NCBI RefSeq assembly: GCF_023650955.1 | Contig: NZ_CP098039.1 | Coordinates: 2,542,001-2,606,000 of the forward strand | Length of the DNA: 64,000 bases | Direction of reading: 5' to 3' | Origin: Thermosynechococcus sp. HN-54 | GTDB taxonomy: Bacteria; Cyanobacteriota; Cyanobacteriia; Thermosynechococcales; Thermosynechococcaceae | Shown: piece by piece, positions 56,352 through 64,000 of the stretch | Layout: every line of letters begins with the position of its first letter | How positions within the stretch are numbered: position 1 is the stretch's first letter | Notes under the pieces: model-generated | Seen by the model: the letters and a program-made list of their open reading frames with translations, nothing else | What the model was told of the DNA's origin: nothing | The model's database searches: none | Program-made: the position numbers and the translations under genes

Positions 56352-57452
56352 ATGAGCTTAATTACTTTACTATTGCCAGATCTACGTTGTGGCGGTGCTG
56401 AGCAAGTGTGCATTCAGCTAGCCAAAGAGTTTACTAACAAAGGATACTCAGTTGAATTTTTACTGTGTTCATTAAGGGGGGAGCTGCTCGAAACAGCTTC
56501 TAGTATCGCCTCAGTCCGATCTCTAAAAGTTTCACGCTTTCGCGAAGTTTTGCTGCCTCTTTCTAGATATATCAGCCTGCATCAACCAGACGTACTGTTG
56601 GCAAGTATGTGGCCGCTCACTTGTCTTGCTCCTCTTAGTAAAAGGATTTCACAATCTCGCACCAAGGTCATTATTTCCGAACACGTTACCTTAGAAAATC
56701 AATATAAAGACTGGGGTGTATTGACCTACACGGGACTGGGTCTTTCGACTGCCATTGGTTATCGACTTGCTGATCAGTGCATTGCAGTATCCCGTGGAGT
56801 GGCTCAAAGTATGAGTCAACTTGCTCATTTCCCTCTAGATCGGATTACCGTCATTTATAATTCTCGCCGTACCTTTCCAGAACCAACAGAGAGTGAGCTA
56901 GAACAAATAGAGCAACTATGGAATACTCCCAGAGGACATCGCATTGTAACGGTAGGTACCCTCAAAGAACAAAAGAATCATGCCTTGCTCCTGCAAGCAT
57001 TTGCCCAATTACCCTTTGTGAATCATCGTTTAATGTTAGTTGGTACAGGTCATCTTGAAGATAATCTGAAAGCTTTAGCACACCAACTAGGCATTGCTGA
57101 TCGCGTCGTCTTTGCCGGCTTTTACCAGAATCCAGCTGCATTTTACAAAACGGCAGATTTATTTGTTCTCTCCTCGGACTACGAAGGATTGCCTAGTGTT
57201 CTTATTGAGGCTTTGTCCTATGGTCTGCCAGTTGTTTCTACTGACTGTCCCAGCGGGCCTCGTGAAATTCTCATAGACGGCAAATATGGTAGGCTTGTTC
57301 CTGTAGGTAATTCTAGTGCCCTAGCTCAAGCAATCACTGAAACGCTGATGAATCCACCTGAACCTGAATTCCCTAAACAACGAGCAGCCGATTTTTCAGC
57401 TGAGAAGATAGCACAGCAGTACCTAGATTTAATGTTTTCCAATGGTTACTAA
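56352..57452 (+). CDS. Family 4 glycosyltransferase
   Basis: A 366-residue GT-B enzyme with PDLRCGGAEQVCIQLA near the N-terminus, TVGTLKEQKNH near 200, and the C-terminal nucleotide-sugar site with SSDYEGLPSVLIEALSYGLPVVSTDCPSGPREI, which contains the conserved Glu pair. It transfers a sugar to a growing glycan in the polysaccharide pathway. Its last 11 bases overlap the start of the next glycosyltransferase, so the two are coupled. Confidence 0.9.
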   Translation: MSLITLLLPDLRCGGAEQVCIQLAKEFTNKGYSVEFLLCSLRGELLETASSIASVRSLKVSRFREVLLPLSRYISLHQPDVLLASMWPLTCLAPLSKRISQSRTKVIISEHVTLENQYKDWGVLTYTGLGLSTAIGYRLADQCIAVSRGVAQSMSQLAHFPLDRITVIYNSRRTFPEPTESELEQIEQLWNTPRGHRIVTVGTLKEQKNHALLLQAFAQLPFVNHRLMLVGTGHLEDNLKALAHQLGIADRVVFAGFYQNPAAFYKTADLFVLSSDYEGLPSVLIEALSYGLPVVSTDCPSGPREILIDGKYGRLVPVGNSSALAQAITETLMNPPEPEFPKQRAADFSAEKIAQQYLDLMFSNGY

Positions 57453-58677
57453 CGTATTGTATATCACTTATGATGGCTTGCTAGAGCCATTGGGACAGTC
57501 CCAAGTACTCCGCTATCTTGAAAAGCTAAGTGATAGCTACAATATTTACGTGCTTAGTTTTGAAAAGAAAAACGATTGGCAAAACTCTACTCAACGGCAG
57601 AGAATTCAAGAAAAGGTTGATTCACATCAAATTCATTGGATACCGCTTAGATATCACAAATCGCCTTCTGCTTTAGCAACCACTTATGATTTACTCCAAG
57701 GAACCATAGTTAGTCTTTTTATCGTAATTACGAAGCGGGTCAAAATTGTGCATGCCCGTAGCTATGTCCCTTCTGTTATTGCCCTATTCCTTAGGAAGTT
57801 GCTAGGAACGAAATTTATCTTTGATATGCGTGGATTTTGGGCTGACGAACGTGTTGATGCAGGAATCTGGCCAGTCGGGAGTAAGCTATATCATGTAGCT
57901 AAATGGTTTGAAAGGCAGTTCTTACTCAATGCTGATCATATTGTGTCTTTGACACAAGCTGCTATTAATGAAATCAATCAGTTTGATTATTTGCAAAATT
58001 TCAAGCTAAATTTCTCCTGTATTCCAACTTGTACAGATTTAGCTCTTTTTTCACCTCAACCTATCCTTGACTATGAAGGTTCAGGAGATTTAGTTAATAA
58101 TGGATTGAGTAAATTAACAGTTGGATATGTTGGCTCTATAAGCGGCTTTTACTTATTTCCTGAAGTGCTCAAATTTGTAGAATTATTAAGCCTAACCGGC
58201 CAAAATATTTCCAAATTTATAATAGTTACACGAACGAGCTATCAATTGGTTGAACAAACTATTAATCAAAATATTTCTAATTTACAGTCATTTACTATCA
58301 AGATTGTTAGTGCTGACTACTTTGATGTTCCAAAGATACTTAGGATACTAAACTTAGCTATCTTTTTTAGAAAGCCCGCCTACTCCAATCTTGCTTGTGC
58401 ACCGACTAAATTAGGTGAATTTCTCGCTTGTGGTGTTCCGTGTGTATCCAACGATGGCGTTGGTGACATGACGCAGATTATCGAGCAGGAAAGAGTAGGA
58501 GTTGTCTTGAGAAGCTTTGATGAAGCTGCTATGTATCAAGCCATTGAGCAAATTCTAGACTTGCTAAAGGATGAAGAATTAAGTCAGCGGTGTCGTGCAA
58601 CAGCGATGAAATATTTTTCCCTTGAAAAAGGTGTAAAGGCCTATCGCGACATTTACCAGAAACTGTCAAGCCAGTAA
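57442..58677 (+). CDS. Family 4-like glycosyltransferase
   Basis: A 411-residue GT-B enzyme. The N-terminus YDGLLEPLGQSQVLRYL is a signature of a group of O-antigen glycosyltransferases. VKIVHARSYVPSVIAL and FDMRGFWADERV follow, and the C-terminal site reads KLGEFLACGVPCVSNDGVGDM. Its function would be a single transfer in polymer synthesis. It overlaps the preceding gene by 11 bases. It ends 58 bases before tRNA-Ser(UGA), which marks the right border of the island. Confidence 0.88.
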   Translation: MVTNVLYITYDGLLEPLGQSQVLRYLEKLSDSYNIYVLSFEKKNDWQNSTQRQRIQEKVDSHQIHWIPLRYHKSPSALATTYDLLQGTIVSLFIVITKRVKIVHARSYVPSVIALFLRKLLGTKFIFDMRGFWADERVDAGIWPVGSKLYHVAKWFERQFLLNADHIVSLTQAAINEINQFDYLQNFKLNFSCIPTCTDLALFSPQPILDYEGSGDLVNNGLSKLTVGYVGSISGFYLFPEVLKFVELLSLTGQNISKFIIVTRTSYQLVEQTINQNISNLQSFTIKIVSADYFDVPKILRILNLAIFFRKPAYSNLACAPTKLGEFLACGVPCVSNDGVGDMTQIIEQERVGVVLRSFDEAAMYQAIEQILDLLKDEELSQRCRATAMKYFSLEKGVKAYRDIYQKLSSQ

Positions 58678-58735
58678 TCACTATTCTGCCGCAGTATTCA
58701 ATGCTTCTGTAACTGAGTTAAAATATAAAGCACTA

Positions 58736-58822
58736 GGAGAGATGGCAGAGTGGTCGAATGCGCTCGACTTGAAATCGAGTGTGGCAGTGATGTCACCGAG
58801 GGTTCGAATCCCTCTCTCTCCG
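58736..58822 (+). tRNA. trnS-UGA: tRNA-Ser(UGA)
   Basis: A class II tRNA with a long variable arm. Acceptor GGAGAGA pairs with TCTCTCC; the anticodon stem/loop CTCGA CTTGAAA TCGAG gives anticodon TGA; the T arm reads GAGGG TTCGAAT CCCTC. The gene is 87 bases including the discriminator G, and CCA is not encoded. Confidence 0.95.
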
Positions 58823-58889
58823 TCCAGTTAGCAAAAAGGCAGCCAGAACTTCTCCAGCCGCCTCACTCAACCTTGACTTTTGGAACGAC

Positions 58890-59327
58890 CTACAGACCCA
58901 GATCCGCCAAAATGTCGCTGGCGTGGGTGTCGGTTTTCACGTTGGTATAAACATGGGAAATGATGCCATTGCCGTCAATCACATAGGTAACTCGCTTGGC
59001 ATAGCCGCCCCCATCCACGTCATAGGCTTTGATGATGGATTGATCGACATCTGCCAGTAAGGGGAAGGGGAGGTTGAATCTCTCGGTGAACTTTTGGTGC
59101 GAGGTTTCGTCATCGGTGCTTACGCCCAAAACGACAATATCTTTGCCCTGATAGGCGGCATAGTTGTCACGGAAGCTACAGGCCTCTTTGGTGCAGCCGG
59201 GGGTGTCATCCTTGGGGTAGAAGTACAGCACCACGGTTTTGCCTACGAAGTCGCTGAGAGAAACGGTATTGCCATGGGTGTCTTTGGCAGTAAAGGGCGG
59301 TGCGGGTGTACCAACGGCTAGAGCCAT
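58890..59327 (-). CDS. bcp: Peroxiredoxin Q (Bcp family), cytoplasmic
   Basis: A 145-residue thiol peroxidase. The peroxidatic Cys is in DDTPGCTKEACSFRD, and the second Cys (five residues later) is the typical intramolecular resolving Cys of Bcp. The FPLLADVDQ and VTYVIDGNG regions agree with the family. It lacks a signal peptide. It reduces H2O2 and lipid hydroperoxides with thioredoxin. AGGAGG lies nine bases before the ATG. The paralogue at 63338-63850 has lost the resolving Cys. Confidence 0.93.
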   Translation of the reverse strand: MALAVGTPAPPFTAKDTHGNTVSLSDFVGKTVVLYFYPKDDTPGCTKEACSFRDNYAAYQGKDIVVLGVSTDDETSHQKFTERFNLPFPLLADVDQSIIKAYDVDGGGYAKRVTYVIDGNGIISHVYTNVKTDTHASDILADLGL

Positions 59328-59399
59328 GACGGATAACCTCCTAACGTTAAGATTTGTTACGTCATTTCGTTTTTTATTCTATCGGCAGGTGCCAAAAAG

Positions 59400-60257
59400 T
59401 TAGTAGTGGATGCGAGGGTCAATCCAAGCATTGAGCAGATCAATGAGAATACTGGCGGCGACCACAATCACGGCAAAGAAAACCACAATGCCCTGTACGG
59501 TGGGATAGTCCCGCAGAGTAATGGCTTCGTAGAGTCGCTGACCCAACCCCGGCCAAGAAAACGTCACCTCTGTCAACACGGCTCCCCCCAAGAGACTCGC
59601 AAGGGTCAGACCTAAAACCGTGATCACTGGAATCAAGGCATTCTTGAGGGCGTGGTGAATGAGAATCCGATGCTCAGGGATACCACGGGCACGGGCGGCT
59701 TCCACATAATCTGCCACTAAGGTTTGCTTGAGATTCACCCGCACAATCCGCTCAAAGATGCCACTGAGGACGATGGCCAGCGTGGCCGCAGGCAGGAGCA
59801 AGTAGGTAGCGGCCGTTAGGAATTGATCGAGATTGCCGTTCAGAAGGGCATCAACAATGTACAAGCCTGTAGGACCTTGAGGGGGTGTTTCGGTGATGGG
59901 GTAGCGGGTGCCCAAGGGAAGCCAGCGTAGATTCACTGCAAAGAGCAGTTGCAAGAGCATCCCCAGCCAAAAGAGGGGCAAGGCATAGGTGATGATGCCA
60001 AAGAGACGCCCACCCATATCCCAAGCGGTTCCAGACTTAACCGCAGCCAGAGTGCCAATGAGCACCCCTAAGGCAAGGGCAATCGCCAGACTCGCAAGGC
60101 CTAATTCTGCCGTTGCCGGAAAATGCTGAGCAATGATACTCGTGACTGCTTCCCCTTGACTGGTGAGGGAGGTTCCCAGATCAAATCGCAGCAGTTGCCC
60201 TAAGTAAGTCAAGTATTGCTGCCACAGCGGTTGAGCTAAACCCAATTGTTCGCGCAA
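59400..60257 (-). pseudogene. DppB-type ABC transporter permease, N-terminally truncated
   Basis: A 285-residue reading from TTG 60257 matches dipeptide/oligopeptide permeases: LREQLGLAQPLWQQYLTYLGQL, five predicted helices, and the EAA loop VEAARARGIPEHRILIHHALKNALIPV. Full-length members are about 310-340 residues and begin with one more helix and a GDPV-type loop; here family-like residues (RPPAAIKEALREQ) begin near 60280 and a TGA in frame lies just upstream, so the first helix is missing. No start codon of normal type exists before it. It diverges from the TPR pseudogene, and their 5' ends overlap, which suggests a deletion or rearrangement at this point. A shortened product cannot be excluded. 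Confidence 0.7.
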
Positions 60258-60286
60258 GGCCTCCTTAATGGCAGCCGGTGGGCGAA

Positions 60287-61098
60287 ATGCGCAAGAAATG
60301 GATCACCCTGTTAGTGTTGGTGCTGGGCATGATTCCTTTCATTGCCATTTCTGTCATGCCTCTGCTCACCAGTACCTTTACGGCACCCCAAGCCACCCCT
60401 AGCCCTGTGGCCAGTCCCCCCGCTGGGGATAAAGTTGCAGAACTCCAAGCCCAAGAAAAGGGCTATCAAATGGTGCTGGAGCGTGAACCCAACAATGCCA
60501 CGGCACTGGAAGGCTTGGTGCTGGCTCGACTGCAATTGATTCAACTGGGCAAAGGGGAAATTGCCAGCGTCATTGATCCCCTGCGACGCTTAGCTGCTCA
60601 GCGACCCGAACAAACAGATTACGCGATCTTGCTGGTACAAGCGCAACAACAAACGGGCGATCGCGAGGGGGCTGCCCAAACCTTTCAGGGAGTTCTTGCC
60701 AAATCCTCCGGCAACCTCAATGCTCTGCGGGGTCTGGTGGATCTCTACCTCAAGGAAAATCGTCCCCAAGCGGCCATTGGCCTGATTGAAGAGACCCTCC
60801 AAGGGGCAGAGCAAGCCAACAAAGTCCAACCGGGGAGCGTGGATACTACGGCTGTGCAGCTCTCCTTGGCGATGTCTATATGGCTCAAAAACGCTACGAT
60901 GAGGCGCTGACCCTCTTCCAAAATCTCGGTAAAGAGAACCCCAATGATTTTCGACCCGTTCTTGCCTAGGCAATGGCGCTAACGGAACAGGGGAAAAAGA
61001 CAGGAGCTGCTCCCCTGTATGCCAAGGCAGTGGAACTTGCACCTGCCAAGTATAAAGATGCGATTCAGCAAGTTGCTCAGAAGATTCAGGAACCTTAA
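60287..61098 (+). pseudogene. TPR protein with N-terminal membrane anchor, broken
   Basis: Starting from ATG 60287 (a GTG at 60278 is also open), the frame has one hydrophobic helix (TLLVLVLGMIPFIAISVMPLL), a Pro-rich stretch, and TPR units such as YQMVLEREPNNATALEGLVL. The frame ends at 60910 as NATMRR, but after a shift near 60868 (one base lost or two gained) another frame continues as GDVYMAQKRYDEALTLFQNLGKENPNDFRPVLA. An in-frame TAG at 60967, where CAG (Gln) is expected, interrupts it, then AMALTEQGKKTGAAPLYAKAVEL follows to a stop at 61096. Two separate lesions imply a pseudogene; the original protein had about 270 residues. Confidence 0.85.
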
Positions 61099-61107
61099 CT
61101 TACCCTC

Positions 61108-62100
61108 CTAAAGGAGCTTAGTATTCACACTCTTTCTTAAGGTCAGGGCAACCGTAAAACCAATGATGAGCACTAGGGCTTGAGCAGCAAGTACCGGATA
61201 AAAAATCCAGCTTAACCAAAAGAACGGGTATTTTTCCTTCATTTTTAGACTCAACGTAAAAAGGGTCTTGAAAGAAACGGCAGCTTCATCACCAATGTTT
61301 TTCATCAGGTCAAACAAAAAACCATTGAACATTCTCAAAACACACTTTCTGCATAGATAGACAGCGAACCATTTGCTGAAGCCCAAATCCCTAGCATAAT
61401 TAAAAATGCGATCCCAAATCTGTAGGTTTTCAAGAAGTTCATATACATTCAACTGCTTTGAAGCATTAGCACCGTGAATACGCCACACGGCTACAGTTTT
61501 TTTTAGGTACCTAACCCTGCCATGTTGAGCTAAGCGGTAGAGAGATTCCCAATCAGAACTAGGACTATCAAAAGAGTAAAAGTTGATTAAGGTTGCTTCT
61601 TTTCTTTGATAAAGAGTTGCTGCATGTTTGAAAAAGTAACGGCTATCCGGTAGCTTTTTAAGTAGCTCCTGCCCTAAAATTTCACTTTCTACTGGTAAAC
61701 GATAACTGACTTTCTCTCCGCTGGGCAACAATTTGAAGATGTTTGCCGCAATAATAACAACCCGTTCATCAATCAGCTCTATAGCATCACTTACGAAATG
61801 ATCATCAATTAAATAGTCATCTCCATCAAGGCAGAGAACCCATTCCCCAGAGGCATGGTTATAGAGTAGATTCTGATAATTTTTCACTCGACCTAGGTTT
61901 TGCTGATTACGAATGTAAATTAATCGAGGATCAGTGATTTGACGAATTAAAAAGGGAGTTTTGTCGGAAGAGTTATCATCACCCACAATAACCTCTAAAT
62001 TTGGATAAGTTTGACTTAAGGCTGAATAAACTGCCTCAAGAATAAATTGTTCTTGATTATAAGTGGGAATCAAGATGGAAACTTTAGGCAAATTGTCCAT
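61108..62100 (-). CDS. Family 2 glycosyltransferase, membrane-associated
   Basis: A protein of about 330 residues from ATG 62100 (GTG 62106 adds two). The GT-A core reads VSILIPTYNQEQFILEAV, GDDNSSDKT and LDGDDYLIDD (DXD metal site). A C-terminal hydrophobic segment (WLSWIFYPVLAAQALVLIIGFTVAL) would anchor it. It resembles island glycosyltransferases but lies outside the tRNA borders and on the opposite strand. Base use is AT-rich like that of the island. Confidence 0.87.
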   Translation of the reverse strand: MDNLPKVSILIPTYNQEQFILEAVYSALSQTYPNLEVIVGDDNSSDKTPFLIRQITDPRLIYIRNQQNLGRVKNYQNLLYNHASGEWVLCLDGDDYLIDDHFVSDAIELIDERVVIIAANIFKLLPSGEKVSYRLPVESEILGQELLKKLPDSRYFFKHAATLYQRKEATLINFYSFDSPSSDWESLYRLAQHGRVRYLKKTVAVWRIHGANASKQLNVYELLENLQIWDRIFNYARDLGFSKWFAVYLCRKCVLRMFNGFLFDLMKNIGDEAAVSFKTLFTLSLKMKEKYPFFWLSWIFYPVLAAQALVLIIGFTVALTLRKSVNTKLL

Positions 62101-62212
62101 TCGCACCCTTGACTATTAGGAAGGGAATCAGCAGTCATACCGGGAAACGACGAAAGTCTCATGATGAATGACGATAAGCTTCCCTTTGTTTCGTTATTTC
62201 TCTATTATTTCT

Positions 62213-62260
62213 CTATATTTGCTCCTGTAGTTTTCTTAAGTGCTCTAACACCTCTTGACT
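62213..62260 (-). pseudogene. 3' remnant of the interrupted peroxiredoxin gene
   Basis: On the minus strand these bases read SQE (within the 9-bp duplication) and then VLEHLRKLQEQI and a TAG stop at 62213. With one copy of the duplication removed they continue in frame from the peroxiredoxin at 63338-63850. Confidence 0.85.
62252..62260 (+). repeat. Target-site duplication of IS copy 2, left
   Basis: CTCTTGACT directly before the left inverted repeat; repeated at 63350-63358. Confidence 0.9.
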
Positions 62261-63349
62261 CAGAAGTGTTGAATTCTGCAACAAAACTTAACATCCTAAG
62301 TGACAAGTAGCTCTGGCTGCCAATCAAAGCTCCAATGCACTATCGAGCAGCGGCGACTCAGTTCCAGTTGCAAATATCGCAATTTGTCTAATAGCTTCCT
62401 GCCAAAGTATTCAGGTATCTCCATTAGCTCTAAAATTAAGTACCCAATCAAAACCATATAAATCTGATTTATCACCCCATTCAAACTCTTCGTAATCAGC
62501 TTGTCTAATGATAAATGCATCTTTAGAAACTTCCATAAGTTCTCAATCCCCCACCGATGCCGATACAGCTCACTCACTTCCTCATCACTTAGATGCATTA
62601 GATTCGTCGCAATACGAAACTCTGTTCCATGCTCATCAAAAAATTGAACCACTCGGTATCTCTCATGATTGAGCTTCATTCTCATGTTATTCTTGATACG
62701 CACAACAAATAAACACTTCCTCTCACTCAGCCGCTCTAAAAATCTCCAACTCGCAAACCCTCTATCCATGATGGCAACGGCATTCTCAGGGATCATTTCT
62801 AAAATCTCGTCTTGAAAGCTTAGGTCATGTCTCTCCCCAAAAGAGACTACTGCCTTACCCAGGATGTTCTCTGTTAAATCAAATCCTGTAATTAACTTCA
62901 CTTGATGGTATTTGTAGAACCAAAAGAGCTTACTCGTCAGGGTAATGACGGTTGAATCAATAGGAAACAGCATCAGACTTGAACAACGATGTCTCTTGCG
63001 AGCTTGAGACATGAGATGAGTGTAAATCCTCTCAAATAAGGTGGTTGTTCGAGTTTTGTTCGCCTTGGAAAACGTGGACATATCCACTGTAATCCCCGAA
63101 TGATTCAAGCGATAAAATAAGGCTCTCATGCTGGTTAATCCTTGGTCGAGAATGTAGGTCAACCAGATTTTGAAGAACAATTGAGAGTTGAGGACGGGGT
63201 AGTCGCAAGGGCTGAGCTGCTTGAGAATAGACTTGACAAGAACTGAAAAAGATGCCATAGTAAGCTGATTAATTTTTCTTCTTTTGAGGGAAGAATACGA
63301 CATTTCTTCCCTTTTTTCTAGCCTCTTAAACTATCTTTCAACACTTCTG
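62261..63349 (-). mobile_element. IS4-family insertion sequence, copy 2
   Basis: 1,089 bp, with the same 13-bp inverted repeats as copy 1 and its own 9-bp duplication (CTCTTGACT). The two copies differ at one visible base, near 46251/63265. It is inserted in the 3' end of a peroxiredoxin gene, in the same orientation. Confidence 0.95.
62296..63303 (-). CDS. IS4-type transposase, copy 2
   Basis: 335 residues, intact, with the DDE residues in FPIDST and IMDRGF and the YREK signature YRHRWGIENLWKFLK. Identical to the copy 1 protein except Ile instead of Ser at residue 11. Confidence 0.95.
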   Translation of the reverse strand: MSYSSLKRRKINQLTMASFSVLVKSILKQLSPCDYPVLNSQLFFKIWLTYILDQGLTSMRALFYRLNHSGITVDMSTFSKANKTRTTTLFERIYTHLMSQARKRHRCSSLMLFPIDSTVITLTSKLFWFYKYHQVKLITGFDLTENILGKAVVSFGERHDLSFQDEILEMIPENAVAIMDRGFASWRFLERLSERKCLFVVRIKNNMRMKLNHERYRVVQFFDEHGTEFRIATNLMHLSDEEVSELYRHRWGIENLWKFLKMHLSLDKLITKSLNGVINQIYMVLIGYLILELMEIPEYFGRKLLDKLRYLQLELSRRCSIVHWSFDWQPELLVT

Positions 63350-63850
63350 CTCTTGACTATGAATCGCGGGATTCACTTTGACAAACCGCTCTCGTAATAT
63401 CCCCTCAGGATCGATGATAAAGCTGTGGCGCAGTGAGACAAACCCCAACCAAGAGCCATAGGCCTTGCTCACTCGGCCATCGAGGTCAGACAGTAATGGA
63501 AATGTCAGGCCTTCACTGTCACAGAAATCTTCATGGGAATCCACAGAGTCGGCACTGACGCCAATCACTTCAGCATTGTGAGCATGGAACTGCTCAATAT
63601 CCCGCTGAAAGCGTTGGGCTTCGAGGGTACAGCCAGAGGTAAAGTCCTTGGGGTAAAAGTACAGCACCACCCACTTGCCGCGATAATCCTTGAGGGAAAT
63701 GGGCTGACCATCCACGCTGCTGGGGAGGGAAAAGTCGGGTGCTGGGGCATTGAGGGGCGGCAATTCACCTCCAAGCGCCCAACTGGGAGCTGATGAACCC
63801 AGAAACAGAATCAAACTCAAAAGGGCAACAAGTAGGGAGCGCAAGAACAT
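63338..63850 (-). pseudogene. Peroxiredoxin Q with signal peptide, 3' end cut by IS copy 2
   Basis: The reading gives 170 residues: a signal peptide (SLLVALLSLILFLGSSAPSWA), then the peroxiredoxin domain with FYPKDFTSGCTLEAQ (peroxidatic Cys) and FPLLSDLDGRVSKAYGS. The resolving Cys of the Bcp type is replaced by Gln. The last residues QKC and the TGA stop come from the end of the IS; without it the chain ended in VLEHLRKLQEQI (remnant at 62213-62260). Nearly the whole fold is kept, so the product may still be made and work. The signal places it in the lumen or periplasm. Confidence 0.8.
63350..63358 (+). repeat. Target-site duplication of IS copy 2, right
   Basis: CTCTTGACT directly after the right inverted repeat; part of the peroxiredoxin coding sequence. 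Confidence 0.9.
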
Positions 63851-63925
63851 GGCTAAATCGCTAAACTGGCCTTAGGAAAGCATCTAGCTGCACTGTACCG
63901 TAGTTTTAGCGCTTTTTCGAGGTTG

Positions 63926-64000
63926 ATGCCGTCGCTCTCCGTTGTACAGTTTATGCCCCGTTGGTTGCGCTGGCTCTCTGGCCTCGTGCTGGCGATCGCC
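63926..64000 (+). CDS. 5' end of an unidentified gene running off the window
   Basis: From ATG 63926 the frame is open to the window edge (25 codons). An alternative ATG at 63953 begins MPRWLRWLSG. The residues WLRWLSGLVLAIA look like a signal peptide or membrane helix. Too short to assign; it diverges from the peroxiredoxin gene. Confidence 0.45.
   Translation, partial: MPSLSVVQFMPRWLRWLSGLVLAIA

Noticed and set aside
49415-58822. Integrase-type att sites at the tRNA genes
   Set aside because: No repeat of the tRNA 3' ends and no integrase gene was found in the island.
45247-63349. Composite transposon bounded by the two IS copies
   Set aside because: Each copy has its own matched 9-bp duplication and the interval contains tRNA and housekeeping genes, so the copies inserted separately.
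1-64000. CRISPR array
   Set aside because: I saw no regularly spaced direct repeats on either strand.

Overview
The window looks like a chromosomal segment of a unicellular, probably thermophilic cyanobacterium close to Thermosynechococcus. Photosystem genes (psbH, psbN, ycf4), a flavodiiron protein, a glutamate synthase, a type 2 IPP isomerase and a hopanoid-type epimerase all point to a cyanobacterium. The HIP1 octamer GCGATCGC recurs through the core genes. The genus is an inference from overall resemblance; no database was searched.

Layout. 1-6.5 kb: tail of a carboxyl-terminal protease, a zinc-type CDF transporter, a geranylgeranyl-reductase-like flavoprotein, fni, a DUF2232 membrane protein and an egtC-egtB ergothioneine pair. 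6.6-8.2 kb: a dead TnpB gene and a non-coding stretch. 8.2-16.4 kb, minus strand: a tightly packed eight-gene run headed by a hybrid sensor kinase, then ureE, ureF, moeA, moaA, a moaC-mobA fusion, moaD and moaE. Directly upstream on the same strand lies the glutamate synthase gene (16.5-21.1 kb), so the whole block concerns nitrogen assimilation and its cofactors. 21.5-28.5 kb: gyrA, hpnA, a methyltransferase, bacteriohemerythrin and a flavodiiron protein. 28.7-30.8 kb: a decayed, HIP1-poor AAA-ATPase/DUF4276 module that looks like an acquired defence cassette. 31-43.5 kb: D-Ala-D-Ala carboxypeptidase, GNAT, sdhA, a K+ channel with a partner RCK gene, two ABC permeases (one coupled to a 33-residue membrane peptide), pth, tatA, psbH/psbN/ycf4 and clpB. 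43.6-49.4 kb: a coiled-coil protein, a response regulator, IS copy 1, an MFS transporter, a creatininase-family protein and a hydrolase.

49.4-58.8 kb: an AT-rich surface-polysaccharide island lies between tRNA-Pro(GGG) and tRNA-Ser(UGA). It holds an ATP-grasp enzyme, a HAD phosphatase, a methyltransferase, an FdtA/FdtB-type amino-sugar pair and four glycosyltransferases. Beyond it is a decay zone: a peroxiredoxin Q (intact), an N-terminally truncated DppB-type permease, a TPR pseudogene, one more glycosyltransferase, and IS copy 2 inserted near the 3' end of a second peroxiredoxin gene.

The two 1,089-bp IS4-type copies differ by one visible base. Each carries its own 9-bp target duplication, so they are recent and independent insertions. 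The most intriguing items are the kinase-headed ure/moa operon, the broken ATPase/DUF4276 module with its upstream partner remnant, the K+ channel plus separate RCK pair with an altered filter, and the ATP-grasp/HAD/methyltransferase/FdtAB sugar cassette.
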